Assembly: GCA_025266875.1 (NCBI GenBank)
Contig: JALLLT010000047.1
Span: 1 to 64,000, forward strand
Direction: 5' to 3'
DNA from: Fennellomyces sp. T-0311
Taxonomy: Eukaryota; Mucoromycota; Mucoromycetes; Mucorales; Lichtheimiaceae
Length of the DNA: 64,000 nt
Below are positions 48,401-59,600 of this stretch, piece after piece (within the stretch, counting starts at the first letter, position 1; the number at the start of each line of letters is the position of its first letter). Both the position numbers and the translations under genes were made by a program. Under the pieces are notes generated by a model. That model searched no databases, was not told the origin of the DNA, and saw only the letters and a list, made by a program, of their open reading frames with translations.

Positions 48401-51400
48401 TTAGATTTCACCCTGCTGCTCTTCTTCTGACCGATAATCTTTCGCCAGCTTTGCATCTTGTTCCTCCTTGGTCTTGACCGCGCGCACATAATCATGCGTC
48501 ATGGTTTGCTTTGGATCGCTTTCCGGCGCTGCGGTCTTGTTATTTCCATCTTGAGAAATCTGTATGCTTTCAAAGCTGGACGTGAAGCCTTGGGTCCAAT
48601 CCTGGTTGTCATTTTCACTGCTGGTAAAGTCACCGAACGGATCGTCGTCGTCGTCATCCTCTTTTGGCTGCTTTTTGTTGTCTTTGTACAGATCGGATTT
48701 CTTTTCTTGATCCTCGTCCTCGTCTTCGCTAACATGGCTTTGTGTGCGATGCAACATGCTTGTTTGCGGGAATGGTGCAAACCCTCTTGACCAATCCTGC
48801 GGTATTCTTCCGGATTCCTATTTCTCGCATAAGTACATCTCGATCATCTCGCTCGCCTCTTATATATATATATACCTCATCATCATCACTTCCATATTCT
48901 TCATCATCCTCCAGTTCGTCATGCGTCCCCGCCATGTGATGGGCTGCGAGTTGGTCATTGTTGTTCATACCGAACGCACCGCCGTAGTATTCTCGATCGT
49001 AGTCATCTCGTCCACTTGAACAGTGTTAGCCCTTTTTCTTTTTCATGCCATCTCAACGGATGATCAAATAAAACTTTACGTGATCCAGTTTTCGTGCTCT
49101 TCGTCTTCGTCTTCATCTATATCACCATCGTGTCGACCGAGATATCGCGAATACTATGCAACAACTTTGAATACCTGCCGTGTCCAAATATTTATAACTT
49201 TTTTTTTAGTACCTGACCCGCGGTGGCACCTTCCAAGGGTTCTTCCTCTTCTTCTTCATCCGTGGCGGCTCCGTCCATTCCATCATTGGGACGTGGACCA
49301 GCCAAAGGAAGTCGATCCCTTTCCTTGGTTTCCTTTAGTTCAGCGTTGCAATACGCGTTCCAACGGTCCATATCAACGTCATGCTTGATCATGCCAGCAA
49401 TGGCTTCGGGATATCCTTCGAATAACTTGATGATTTCATCCGCAATAAACGTCAAATGGCCCATGTAACCCAATCGCATTCCCTTTGGTTTGGCACTTTT
49501 ATACACAAGTTATTGACTGTCCCACCCAAAAAAAATAAAACCGCCTCCAAAAATGCCCTTACCATTCCTCGTCATTGGCCTTTTGCGCTTGTACCATTCT
49601 ATCTGTCAACTTGCCATCCTTGAACACCGAAATAGCCAGGTGTCGGTTGTACCCTTTGTCCATACGGCCGTTGAAAACTTGATGAAGCATGTCGTAAATG
49701 ACGTAATGCAGAAAATTGTTCCATGGAAATGTAAAGAACAGGTCCTGGTCATATTCAGTAAGGTGGCTTTTCTTCTACTTGTCCCAATGTAACTTACAAT
49801 GCAAGTGGGCATGACACGATGTTCCACGAACTGGACTTTGAGATAGTCGCCGATGGATAAATCCTCCTTTTTCTCGTCATCAGCCGAACCAGCGGCCTCT
49901 TTCGGTGATGGTGAATTGGCTTTGGCGTCACTCTTGGTCTCCTCCTTTGGCTTCTCCTCCTTTGGTACCTCTTGCGTCGATGAAGCATCATCATCATTCT
50001 TCTCCTGATCCGCTTCATCCTCTTCGAGGGTATTCGAGTTCAAATTTGACATGTTGGAACAATGCAATAACTCTGCGAATAATTCGCATATCTTGAGCCG
50101 CTCGAACCCAAGTGGTACTTGTTCACCAAGCGTCGTACGCATCGGTCCATTCTTTTAATTACAAAAAAAAATTAGCCAATGAAACGAACAAGGAGGTTGA
50201 AACACTCTTTTTTACCACAGATCGCGGATGAACGAGCAGGTCGTTGAAATCGCCAACGTGATCCGCCAACACCTTCAACATGTCAGCCAGCGACACCGAA
50301 GTGTGTCGGATCACTGCGTTTGCATTGTACCCATAGGCTCCGTTAAGCATGGGATCGTTGTCCATATCACTGTTGTTGTGTCGGATAAGATCAATGATGA
50401 TGGTGACACCGTTGATCAGAGTCGAAGTCGAGTTGGGAGCCTTGGCGTCCAACATAAAGTTTGCCAGTTTTCGAATAACGCGTTCGCTAACAAAAAAAAA
50501 GTGTTCAGTTGAACGTTTTGCAACAAAAACAAGCAAACCCGGAGAGGCGATTCTTTTTTTTTTTACCTTTTCAAATCAATAATCAAGTCATTTAATCCGA
50601 TGCTCGGCGATTCCACCAGGCTTGTCTGTGACATGCGTATGATCTCGCATATGCATTGTTGCGCCACAGAATGCTCCTAGAACCACTTGTCAACTCTGCA
50701 TTAAACCTTTCTCCCTTCCTGTCGCTTGTTATTACCTCGCTATCCAAGTATGGATCAAGTCGATCCACCAAGTTATCCAGGAGTCCATGATCACTCAACC
50801 ACTACGATTGTCATGAGTAACGAGCTTATATATATATAACCAGGAACACACACACACCTGCACAATGCCTTTTCCTTCCGCCAGTTCCTCCACGCGCACC
50901 AACGTCAACAGCAAGTCCATGATGGCCGAAGTCTGCAAATGAGCCAGGATCTGCTTCAAATGATCTGGCTTGGACTTTATAAAGTCAAGTACCTTTTTTT
51001 TGGTTGCAGCTAAAGTCAATATCTACGCACAAAATTCGCCGAGAAAAGTGAAATGATTTACCTCGCCGGTACGTTTGGTTAGAAATACACTGATGGTTTT
51101 ACAGAAATACTGAGCTTGGAGCGAGTCCAGACCGACATCCTCTTCCTCCTCTTCCTCGTCGTTGTCCTTTTTTTCGGTTGTTGGTTCGTTTGCACGACGT
51201 CGAACGGGTGCAGGCCGGTTCAAAAATTCCCAAAACGATTCAAGCATGCCCTTGTTGTCTAGAACAATGCTATCGACAATCTGAGGGATCTCGCACGCCA
51301 TGATCTCACATGCAAGGAACGGGTACCTGTATATACAAAAAAAAAAGTTACAGCAGACGAAGACACTTTATTATTTCAACTCACTTGAACCGTCGACTTT

Positions 51401-51771
51401 CATCAAGGTCTGTTGCTGTGATATAGTTCAACAGTTTCGTCAGGTTCTCTGGCTTACAAAAGCTGCAAACAAAAAAGTTGGGTAGTCAAGGCTTGATAGG
51501 TATCCGCGTAAGCGTCATCTCACGTATATGACCTTTGCCCAAAGATGCATAAAATGGACTTTTTTTTACCATTGAATCCAAGTATTGCATCTGGTTTGGG
51601 TCATGCGCATTGTTAACAAAAAAAAGGATACTAGTCGACTAGTTTTTGATTATGAGACTTTGCCTCCTGCAGGAGATCTTCTTCTTCCAGGATATCTTCT
51701 AGTTCGATATCTTCGCGATCTAACAGCGTGTCTATTGCCGAAGGATTGTGGAACCCGAAACGCCAAAACAT
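48401..51771 (-). CDS. SAPS-domain protein (Sit4/PP6 phosphatase-associated subunit)
   Basis: Regulatory subunit that binds the Sit4/PP6 catalytic phosphatase; related to yeast Sap190/Sap185 and human PP6R. Thirteen exons give 847 residues. Introns: 51463-51631, 51327-51384, 51023-51061, 50802-50857, 50677-50735, 50487-50566, 50152-50215, 49745-49797, 49496-49562, 49154-49212, 49015-49079, 48818-48875. The N-terminus MFWRFGFHNPSAIDTLLDRE and SHNQKLVDY|FCKPENLTKLL match the family start. The SAPS helical core runs to about residue 600, interrupted by an acidic/Lys-rich insert. The tail is acidic, with DDPFGDF. Intron 51023-51061 is only 39 nt (GTAAATC…GTGCGTAG), yet its removal restores TGE|ILTLAATKKKVL. 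Confidence 0.92.
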
Positions 51772-53353
51772 GATGATCTCGCTTTCAACGGAAAAAAAAG
51801 GGGGATGAGAGAGAGAGGTTATGTATGGGCTTATTAGAAAGAGAGAGAAAAAGGAAAGGACGGTCTAAAACCAACCCGCGCGAGAGTAAGAGTAAGGTAA
51901 GAGCGCAAACCAGCCGAGGGTCACCGTTATGACATCAGAGCCATGTTATTGGCTCGCGGCCATTTTGATCTTTTTTACACTTGTAAACCTTTTCGTTAAC
52001 CAAACAACCTTTTCCATTGTCATTGTTATTTCCAATGGCAACAGCTCTTTTCTCCCTTCCAAGGAGCTCTCTTTCTCTCTCTCTCTCAGGTTCTTTGTTC
52101 TGCAATTCTCCGTTTCCCTCCCCCCTTTTTTTTATAACCCCAAAAAACAAAAAGGTTAAAGGTGTCAGTGCGCCACACGCCAGTACTACGCTCTCAGTGT
52201 ATTGGAACCTTAATTTCTGTTTGGGCCAACAAAAAAAAGGACGAGTCGAGACTTGCAAAAGGTTTCTACTTTTTATTTTCTTTGTTTTTTGTCGCGCGTC
52301 ATTCTATGATCAGCGATAGATGCCCGAATATAATTAGCAAGGTTTCAGTTTGATTTATTCTCGGGATGAGTGTTTTTCCATCAACCGAACACCTCACCTG
52401 AGCAAATGGGACGATCATCATGGATTTGTGGAACGAAAAGGTAATTGATTACCGCCTCCACCAGCCGTCCATTCTATATAGCTGTGCATCAGGTATATCC
52501 ATGTTTCAAACGCTCCGTGAATGATTGAATGAGGTCATAAAAAACCCGGTCAGATATGCGCCAAACAAATAAGCCACGTCAACCATTGCTACACGCATCT
52601 CTCTCAAGAATATCATGGAAAAATATGAATCCTTTTAATCGATAGAGTGGAAACAACTCTTTGATGGATCGTAGTAATGTACACTTCCAAAGGAACCCGT
52701 ATATAAAAAAGCGAAGCCCATTGGCAGGCCGGCTGCATGTTTCACAAGTTTGCTTGGCAACAGGCTAGCTTTGCAACCGCCTGACAACTTTTTTTTTCCA
52801 CGTAATTCATTCAAAACAATGCCAAACCGACAGCGATGTGAATGGAATTCATGTGACAGCCATGTTTAGCGTGAATTGTCCATCGCAATGCCATATGGTA
52901 TGTTCAACAAGCCATTGAACATCTATAAACGATATGCTTGAAAACAAATACATTGATCATCCGATCCCCTTCACTACTATGGATGAAGCAAGAGACAATT
53001 AGCCGAAATAGGCAACCCCTTTTTTAATTGATTGGGTCTACACAGACCCTGACAACAAGGAACCACCCGGTTCCCCTCATAAACTCGTTCGCAATGTTGC
53101 ATGCACGTACGTATCACATTATATATTGCAGTTGTACTAGCCATTGTATATGATTGGCTACCGAATTCCCGTTGGTGCGTTCATCGTCACACAAGCGTTT
53201 AAAAAATCCTGCAAGCAGATACAGATACAGATGCAAACGCACACACACACACACACAAAAAGCAATAAAATAAAAAAGTATTTATTCGCTCGATAACTGA
53301 TCAGCTCTTTGGGATACGTAGAATACCCCAATAGGTGTCACAGACACGGATGT
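51772..53353. other. Intergenic between SAPS gene and peptide array
   Basis: GA-rich tract at about 51800-51860 (SAPS promoter side) and a pyrimidine tract at about 52050-52130. An (AC)n run lies at about 53238-53255, just before the 3' end of the first peptide gene. No gene seen. Confidence 0.45.
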
Positions 53354-53689
53354 TTAATGATCATGACCCGTAATAACTGTAGTTTTGGCATTCTTGTCGT
53401 TGCTAGCCAAGACACCACCTTTGGCTGCATTGTTAAGCTAAAAAAAAAAGCAATGAGAACACATAAATGACAAAAAAAAGGTCAATGCACTTACGATACC
53501 GCCGACTTTTCCTTCATTGTTGCTTCCACCGACTATCACGTTGCTACCGTCTTCATGACTGTAGCGGCTGCCGCCATAACCGCCGCCGCCGCAGCGACCA
53601 CCGCAGCCACCGTAACCACCACCGCTGTTGTGAGCAAGAGCGACCGTGGCGACCAGAGCAAAGATTGTGGCAAGAGAAAGGACCTTCAT
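53354..53689 (-). CDS. Secreted peptide paralogue 1 (divergent, Gly/His/Cys-containing), 92 aa
   Basis: Two exons with a 57-nt phase-0 intron (53438-53494). The signal peptide is MKVLSLATIFALVATVALA, followed by a Gly/Tyr-rich segment with two Cys (about 21-45) not found in the other copies. Then come NVIVGGSNNEGKVGGI, the intron, and LNNAAKGGVLASNDKNAKTT with a short tail ending HDH. The NNEG block, the intron position and the (V/L)NN…K.G.L..N.KN block identify it as a member of the array at 53-63 kb. It is the outermost copy and the longest. A TATA box lies about 85 bp upstream. Function unknown; no known peptide family recognised. Confidence 0.85.
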
Positions 53690-53770
53690 TGTGGGTAAGA
53701 TAAAGATTTTGTTTTTTGGAAATAGACTTGTTGTGATAATGTTCTTTGGAAATGTCAAAACACATCTTGC

Positions 53771-53778
53771 TTTATATA
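53771..53778 (-). promoter_or_regulatory. TATA box, peptide gene 1
   Basis: TATATAAA on the minus strand about 85 bp upstream of the ATG. Confidence 0.6.
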
Positions 53779-55044
53779 ATCATCAAAAAAAGACGGTCGA
53801 CACCAGAATAGAATAATTAATGTTGGCGCTGTGGGCCATCGTTTTCACTGTAAAAAGATCTCCTCGGTTGCGATTAATACACTTTATTAAAAATAAAGGT
53901 GAGAGGGCTTCTTGGAAAACAACGATGGGGAGGTACATTTTCCTACGTATAGAATTTAATAAATCCCTGTTTTCATTGCCCATACATGTAGTAAGGTGAT
54001 CCTCCTTCTTTTCTTTTTTCAGTGGAACCATGTCTCCTTACTGCGTCGTTCTCATTGGTAAATACCATGCGCATGACCCCTGCAGTCCCCCGGAGACTAT
54101 GTTGCCAACGACAACGGGTTCCCTGCTGTCGTCGTCACCAGTGTCATTCCAAAATGTGAAGTTTTTTTTTTAATGAACATCCTCCAGTGATCGTATCCAC
54201 GGCCACTATGGTAACCAAAACCGTGCAAAAATTTTTGGTAAGCGTATATACCCCCAAGTACGTGAAATTCTGATAAACCGGCAATACGTAGATGGCTTTG
54301 ACCATTTTTATTATCACGATAAAGCAAGCGAAATCAAAATACTGTAAATGCTTTCTTTTGAAATGATAGGTCACCAAAGGGATATGTCTTTTTTAGCTAG
54401 TGGCCAATAATATTATTAAAGTTTCCCACCCTTGGTTGCTCACACCGGCATGCAAAACAAGGGTAGCACATATCCGCCTAAACTTTGCCCCCATCACAAT
54501 GAAAATAAAGATTTTACAGAATGTATTTTTTTCTATTACGCTAATATGTATCGCACGTACGCAATGTTTACAGAAGCAGGCCAAGAAACAGCTATTTACA
54601 GTGATACGTTCCAACTACACGTATCATAACTAGCTATAACCGTTTTACGTGTACACGATATGAAGCGCATGTAAATTGTACGTATATCTCGATTCACGAA
54701 ACAGTAAAGAATAGGTACGACACGGCAATATCCTACGTATACTTTTGATATAAAAAAAGAATATCAGCAACAGTTTACGGGTGAGAAGGGCGATCAAAGA
54801 AGGATCAGAAGTATAAAATCAATTAACCCCTCATTCCCCTTTCGCCAGCTGTTGCTGGTAAAATTACATACGGCTGAAAGTTATGCTACACTTGCTGTAA
54901 GCATTTCATAATAAGATCTTCAATTGATGAACATAGTTGATGGATGTTTTTGGTGGGTTTATTCAGAATGACCAGCTATAAAAGTAGCAAAGGATCTAGA
55001 ATATGCGCGGGTATACTTGGAATCGCATGATACGTGAAAAGATT
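53779..55044. other. Array spacer 1
   Basis: AT-rich spacer between peptide genes 1 and 2; no gene or further peptide copy seen. Confidence 0.4.
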
Positions 55045-55297
55045 TTAATAGCCGTCACCGTTGACGACCGTGGTTTCTGAATTTTTGTCGTTTCCGGTAA
55101 GCAGACCACTCTTGAGAAGATTGTTGACCTGATCGATAGGTTAGTGATACAAGGTATATGCGATAATAATAGAGCAAGTTTCTCACCATGCCGTGAACAT
55201 CGCCTTCGTTGTTGTTACCACCAGCGGAGGCACCACCATCAGCAGCAGCGACAGCAAGGAAAAGAGCAAGGACACCGAAAGCGAATGTGAACTTCAT
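55045..55297 (-). CDS. Secreted peptide paralogue 2, 64 aa
   Basis: The signal peptide is MKFTFAFGVLALFLAVAAA; mature DGGASAGGNNNEGDVHGM ends exon 1. A 58-nt intron (55129-55186, phase 0) precedes VNNLLKSGLLTGNDKNSETT and the tail VVNGDGY. Same architecture as paralogues 3-7. No Cys and no dibasic processing site. The mature peptide (about 45 residues) is Gly/Asn-rich and acidic overall. Function unknown. Confidence 0.87.
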
Positions 55298-55344
55298 TGT
55301 GATTGATACTTTTTTGTATTCCAAATCCACAAAGTCGTCCACCC

Positions 55345-55352
55345 TTTATATA
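55345..55352 (-). promoter_or_regulatory. TATA box, peptide gene 2
   Basis: TATATAAA about 50 bp upstream of the ATG on the minus strand. Confidence 0.6.
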
Positions 55353-56458
55353 TTTGAGCCGCCAACGAAATATGTTCATATCAGTAATTTTCATTGTTTG
55401 CTTCATACGGTAACATTGATCTAATATAATTTGTCATAGAGCTATTACACCATGTTGCTCCTGCTCGGCCAAAGTCTCGTAAAACCATCGATATTAATTT
55501 AATTGTTACCTTGTACGCAAACTCCTGTTCTAACCAAACACACACACAACGTGCATGGATTTCTGGGACTCCCTTGCAGTGATCGACGTTCTGCATTTCC
55601 TCGAGCATGACAATACAGCAGAACGAATTTACAAAATTGCATATCTGTCTTTAATGTGTCGACGCTTTGGATAGCACATTACATGTTTTTCTTTGATTAC
55701 CCAAAGGATACTGAAACAGGTATATTTTTCATTTACATCTCTTCCACAGATCGTTATTATAGCATCAAAGGAATACGTACGTCATCATTCCCGCGCTTTC
55801 CGCACCAAATCCGTGAGCCTTTCCGATATGCGGGATTGATTAATATCTCCTTTGTGTTTCAGTGGAGGTAAATTTACTGCCTTGTTTACATATGGTACTA
55901 TTGTAATATGTACCCCGAAACCAACGAACGGACGAATCTCCTGGATGTTTGTGGGTGCTTCGCGCCCATCGTCGGAATTCCCGTGGTATCACTTGAATCT
56001 GTACATAGAATGACTATCTCGATCGTCCCAAGCATGATAACGAACCACCTTTGTTCATAGTTAATTTTTTTTATTCCCATCACTGTCATACGCGAACGAA
56101 GCTTTGAACGTATAATTGTGCTGTACCCAAAGTCAAATACCAAATGATAGCTTGCGATGCCCTTTTTTCTATAATTATCTCCTGGAATAAATTTACAGAA
56201 ACCTATTTCTTTGTGAATAGTGGAGCTATCATTCCAAACAGAATACTCGTTACTTTTTATAATCCAGCGAATGCGATAGAGCAATCGACGAATTTTTGAT
56301 AACATTGCAAATAGTTATGGGATGAATGATGATTTCATTTATTTGTGACAAAAGAAAATGTTTTGACGATGCAAGTGGTGGTGTATAGTATAGTAACTTT
56401 GAAAGTTCACTATGATCTGATAATGGGATGATGCAAGTATGATAGAGTGCAACAGGGT
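55353..56458. repeat. Array spacer 2, duplicated with spacer 3
   Basis: Its 5'-flank part repeats in the next spacer: agtgatcgacgttctgcatt is identical at 55578-55597 and 57117-57136, and 55803-55860 resembles 57341-57399. Its right end (56311-56450, the 3' flank of gene 3) resembles 57931-58060. This shows duplication of whole gene units. Confidence 0.75.
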
Positions 56459-56714
56459 TTAGTGATCGCCGCCAACGACCGTCTTTTCCGAGTTCTTGTC
56501 GTTGCCAGTAAGGAGACCACTCTTGAGAAGGTTATTCACCTGTCAAAGAGAGAGAGAGACCGACATGATGAGTGATGCGCAACAAATAAATGTTTCAACT
56601 TACGAAACCGCCGACATCGCCTTCGTTGTTATCACCACCAGCAGAGGCACCACCATCAGCAGTAGCAACGGCAAGGAAAAGAGCAAGGACACCGATAGTC
56701 AAAGAAAGCTTCAT
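56459..56714 (-). CDS. Secreted peptide paralogue 3, 63 aa
   Basis: The signal peptide is MKLSLTIGVLALFLAVATA; mature DGGASAGGDNNEGDVGGF ends exon 1. A 64-nt intron (56540-56603, phase 0) precedes VNNLLKSGLLTGNDKNSEKT and the tail VVGGDH. Closest to paralogue 4 (exon 1 differs at few positions) and to 2 in exon 2. Function unknown. Confidence 0.88.
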
Positions 56715-56781
56715 TGTTGATAAGATAGAATTGATGGATGCGTTGTTGTTGATACTTTTCGAAACCACAAAATTGTGTGCC

Positions 56782-56789
56782 TTTATATA
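56782..56789 (-). promoter_or_regulatory. TATA box, peptide gene 3
   Basis: TATATAAA about 70 bp upstream of the ATG on the minus strand. Confidence 0.6.
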
Positions 56790-58065
56790 TGTGCCATTGC
56801 GCAGCGCATAAATATTTTCCTCGTCATCATTAATCGTTTGCTTCATAGGGTAACATTGAACGAAATAAAGTCGTCATGGTCATCTACACTACTGCTCCTG
56901 TTTGGCCATAAATCTTGCAAACCGACTGATATTAATTAACAAGTCACTTGGAATGAAGGTGCTGACATGAAGTTGTAGCAAAGAAAAAAAAAGAGGGGGG
57001 GACTTTACCCCGGATTTACGTAATAGACTAAGGCTCGTTTTAATTAATTGTTCCTGTCGATTCAGTTTCCCTCCTTTCCCCCTTTTCACATCGCACTCCA
57101 ACAGCTTTTCAGAAAAAGTGATCGACGTTCTGCATTCCCTCAAATCTGACAGCGTAATTTTTTCTGTCAATGATTATATTTGCCGTCAACAGCACGTTCA
57201 TGTGAAGCAATAGAAACAAAGCACTGCGTACTTTTTTTCCTCGTGAGTCCACTGCAGCAAGCTTCTCGGCTGGCTCACATTGCACTGTTGGTCAAGATAT
57301 CTCTATCGTTTAGTACATAATTCATCCCGGCATTGTCTTCACCAAATCCATGAGTCTTCCCGAAATACGGGATTTATTAACATTCCCGTTTGCTTCAGTA
57401 GAACAACATATCCATAACCTACTGTCATCAATTAGGGGCAACTATCATAGTAATGAATAACAATATGTGGACTCTGAAATCAATGAAGTAACGAATTTTT
57501 TTCCTGGGTATTGGTGAGTAATACGTATCGGACAGTCCTGAAACGTAATCCCTTTGGTCATGGATTCTGGCTTCGACTGGCATACCATCACCAACGAGGC
57601 ACAGCACGGACTCCAAGGTCCGCTTTCGCATGTTGATCACAATCGCGAACACGGCAGTTACTCAAAAATCACTTTATGCGTAATTCGCTCAGAATTGACT
57701 ATGATGTTTTTTTTTAAAAAAAAAAAAGCCGGTAAGCCAATATAAAATTCTGATGCCTATGAAACGTCGATTATTGCATAGCCACCATCATGATCTTATA
57801 ATGGCCTGATATAATAATGTTACAGAGATCCATCTCTCTGAGAGGGCGATAGCTGTAAACTATTTCAGATAGAATGTCTGTCATCATCGATAATTGAATG
57901 CAGCAGAGTATGTGTTGAATAATAATGGACGTAGTTATGGAACGAATGATGATTTCAATTTATTGATGACAAAAAATAGTTTCAATGATGCAAATGGTAT
58001 ATAGCAAAGCAATAGTTAGCTATAGCCTGGTATGTGTGATGCGAATACGATGAAGTGTAATCGGT
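56790..58065. repeat. Array spacer 3, duplicated with spacer 2
   Basis: Matches to spacer 2 are at 57117-57136 (identical 20-mer), 57341-57399, and 57931-58060 against 56311-56450. Between them lies unique AT-rich DNA with T and A runs near 57703-57726. No additional peptide copy seen. Confidence 0.75.
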
Positions 58066-58326
58066 TTAGTAATCGTCGCCAACGACCGTTTTTTCCGAGT
58101 TTTTGCCGTTGCTAGTAAGGAGGCCACTCTTGAGAAGGTTGTTAACCTGAATAAGAGAGATCGACATGATTAGAAATAAAAAACGAGATGCACAACAAAT
58201 AATGCTTTAACTTACGAAACCGCCGACATCGCCTTCATTGTTATCACCACCAGCAGTAACACTACCATCAGCGGTAGCGACAGCGAGGAAAAGAGCAAGA
58301 ACACCGAAAGTCAAAGAAAGCTTCAT
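58066..58326 (-). CDS. Secreted peptide paralogue 4, 63 aa
   Basis: The signal peptide is MKLSLTFGVLALFLAVATA; mature DGSVTAGGDNNEGDVGGF ends exon 1. A 69-nt intron (58147-58215, phase 0) precedes VNNLLKSGLLTSNGKNSEKT and the tail VVGDDY. Function unknown. Confidence 0.88.
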
Positions 58327-58394
58327 TGTTGATAAGATAGTGTTGATGGATGAGTTGTTGATGTATTTCGAAAAGTCGGGAAACGCACCGTCCT

Positions 58395-58402
58395 TTTATA
58401 TA
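58395..58402 (-). promoter_or_regulatory. TATA box, peptide gene 4
   Basis: TATATAAA about 70 bp upstream of the ATG on the minus strand. Confidence 0.6.
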
Positions 58403-59240
58403 CGAAACGTATCGAACCGCTTCGCTCATATTGGGCAATACCACTTTCATCATTTACTTCATACGGAAAAATTAAGGGGTCATCGAAACGGCACTGCCAT
58501 TTCCACCGTTTGTTTCTGCTCCTACTCTTTGGAATCGCTTTTAATTAAATCGGACTTGCTCTCGGCAAAGTGATTGTGATGACCCCTCCTGGCGTGTACA
58601 CGGTCACCAAGGGTACTTTTTTTTTTTTCGTCAGAACCTGGCTATCACTTCCCTATGACATCCCTAAGGGCTGTGAACTCATGCAGAACCTGGGTGAAAT
58701 TACAAAGTTCTACATCACGTTCATTACATTTATCTAAAAGCTGCCATAGAGCAAATGTCATTATCAACAAAAAAGAAGGCCCGATCCACATCCCTTGAAA
58801 GAATTCACTTGTGTAGGGATAACCGAGACTACCAATACTTTGCATGCCTTGAACGATACTGATACTTGGCATCATAACCAGCACACTCATTTTCACTCGC
58901 TTATGATAATTCCTACCCCTAACTGGAACTATTACATTCTTGATCTCCAGTCGTAATGACGCACTACAGTTAATTACTCTTTCTTTCTATCATTGATCTC
59001 GTAGAATGATCCATATTACATGTAGGTATTTTGACCTATCCAAAGATAGTAAAGGGTTATCCCAGTACCGAGCAGTGCTGGGCTAAACACGTAAGAGGAA
59101 CGTAAAACGGAAAAAAGGGATTTATTGATGTAAGTTTTAACACTCCAGATATCAGTGCCCAGTAAAATAGCTGCAGGGTATAATAGGTGATGCGGTTTCG
59201 AAATGGTGCTATTTTGAAGAGATCCTTGTACACCATCTTA
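58403..59240. other. Array spacer 4 with an unassigned ORF
   Basis: A minus-strand ORF at 58645-58890 (from an internal ATG, about 81 residues) has one hydrophobic segment (GPSFLLIMTFALWQLL) and a polar tail. It has no recognised family and no clear promoter, so it is not called as a gene. Confidence 0.3.
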
Positions 59241-59527
59241 TTAATCGTCATCTTCAAAGTAAACATTGGCCAATGCGTTCTTGTTATTTCCAGAGAGGAA
59301 GCCACCCTTGAAAAAGTTGTTAACCTAATAATAGGAGTACAAAAAAATGATTGGGTGTTAAACACATATGTCTGATTTGCCTTTTTTTTGTTCGTTGAAC
59401 TTACGAAACCATCTACTCCGCCTTCATTGTTATTACCGCCAACATAAGCAGCTTCATCTTCCCAGTCATCTGCGGCCACAACAGCGATAAAAAGAGCAAG
59501 GATGCCAAAACTCAAAGAAAGCTTCAT
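59241..59527 (-). CDS. Secreted peptide paralogue 5, 68 aa
   Basis: The signal peptide is MKLSLSFGILALFIAVVAA; mature DDWEDEAAYVGGNNNEGGVDGF is more acidic and four residues longer than in copies 2-4. An 80-nt intron (59325-59404, phase 0) precedes VNNFFKGGFLSGNNKNALAN and an acidic end FEDDD. Most diverged of the standard copies in both variable segments, while the NNEG and VNN…K.G.L blocks are kept. Function unknown. Confidence 0.86.
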
Positions 59528-59591
59528 AGTGGGTAGATCAAGATAACAGGCTTGTATGATAATTATTGCAAAAGCACAAAATAATTGCGCC

Positions 59592-59600
59592 TTTATTTAT
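59592..59600 (-). promoter_or_regulatory. TATA-like box, peptide gene 5
   Basis: ATAAATAAA on the minus strand about 65-70 bp upstream of the ATG; a weaker match than in the other copies. Confidence 0.4.

Noticed and set aside
53238..53255. (AC)n run as a regulatory element of peptide gene 1
   Set aside because: It is 3' of the gene and not found near the other copies; a plain microsatellite.
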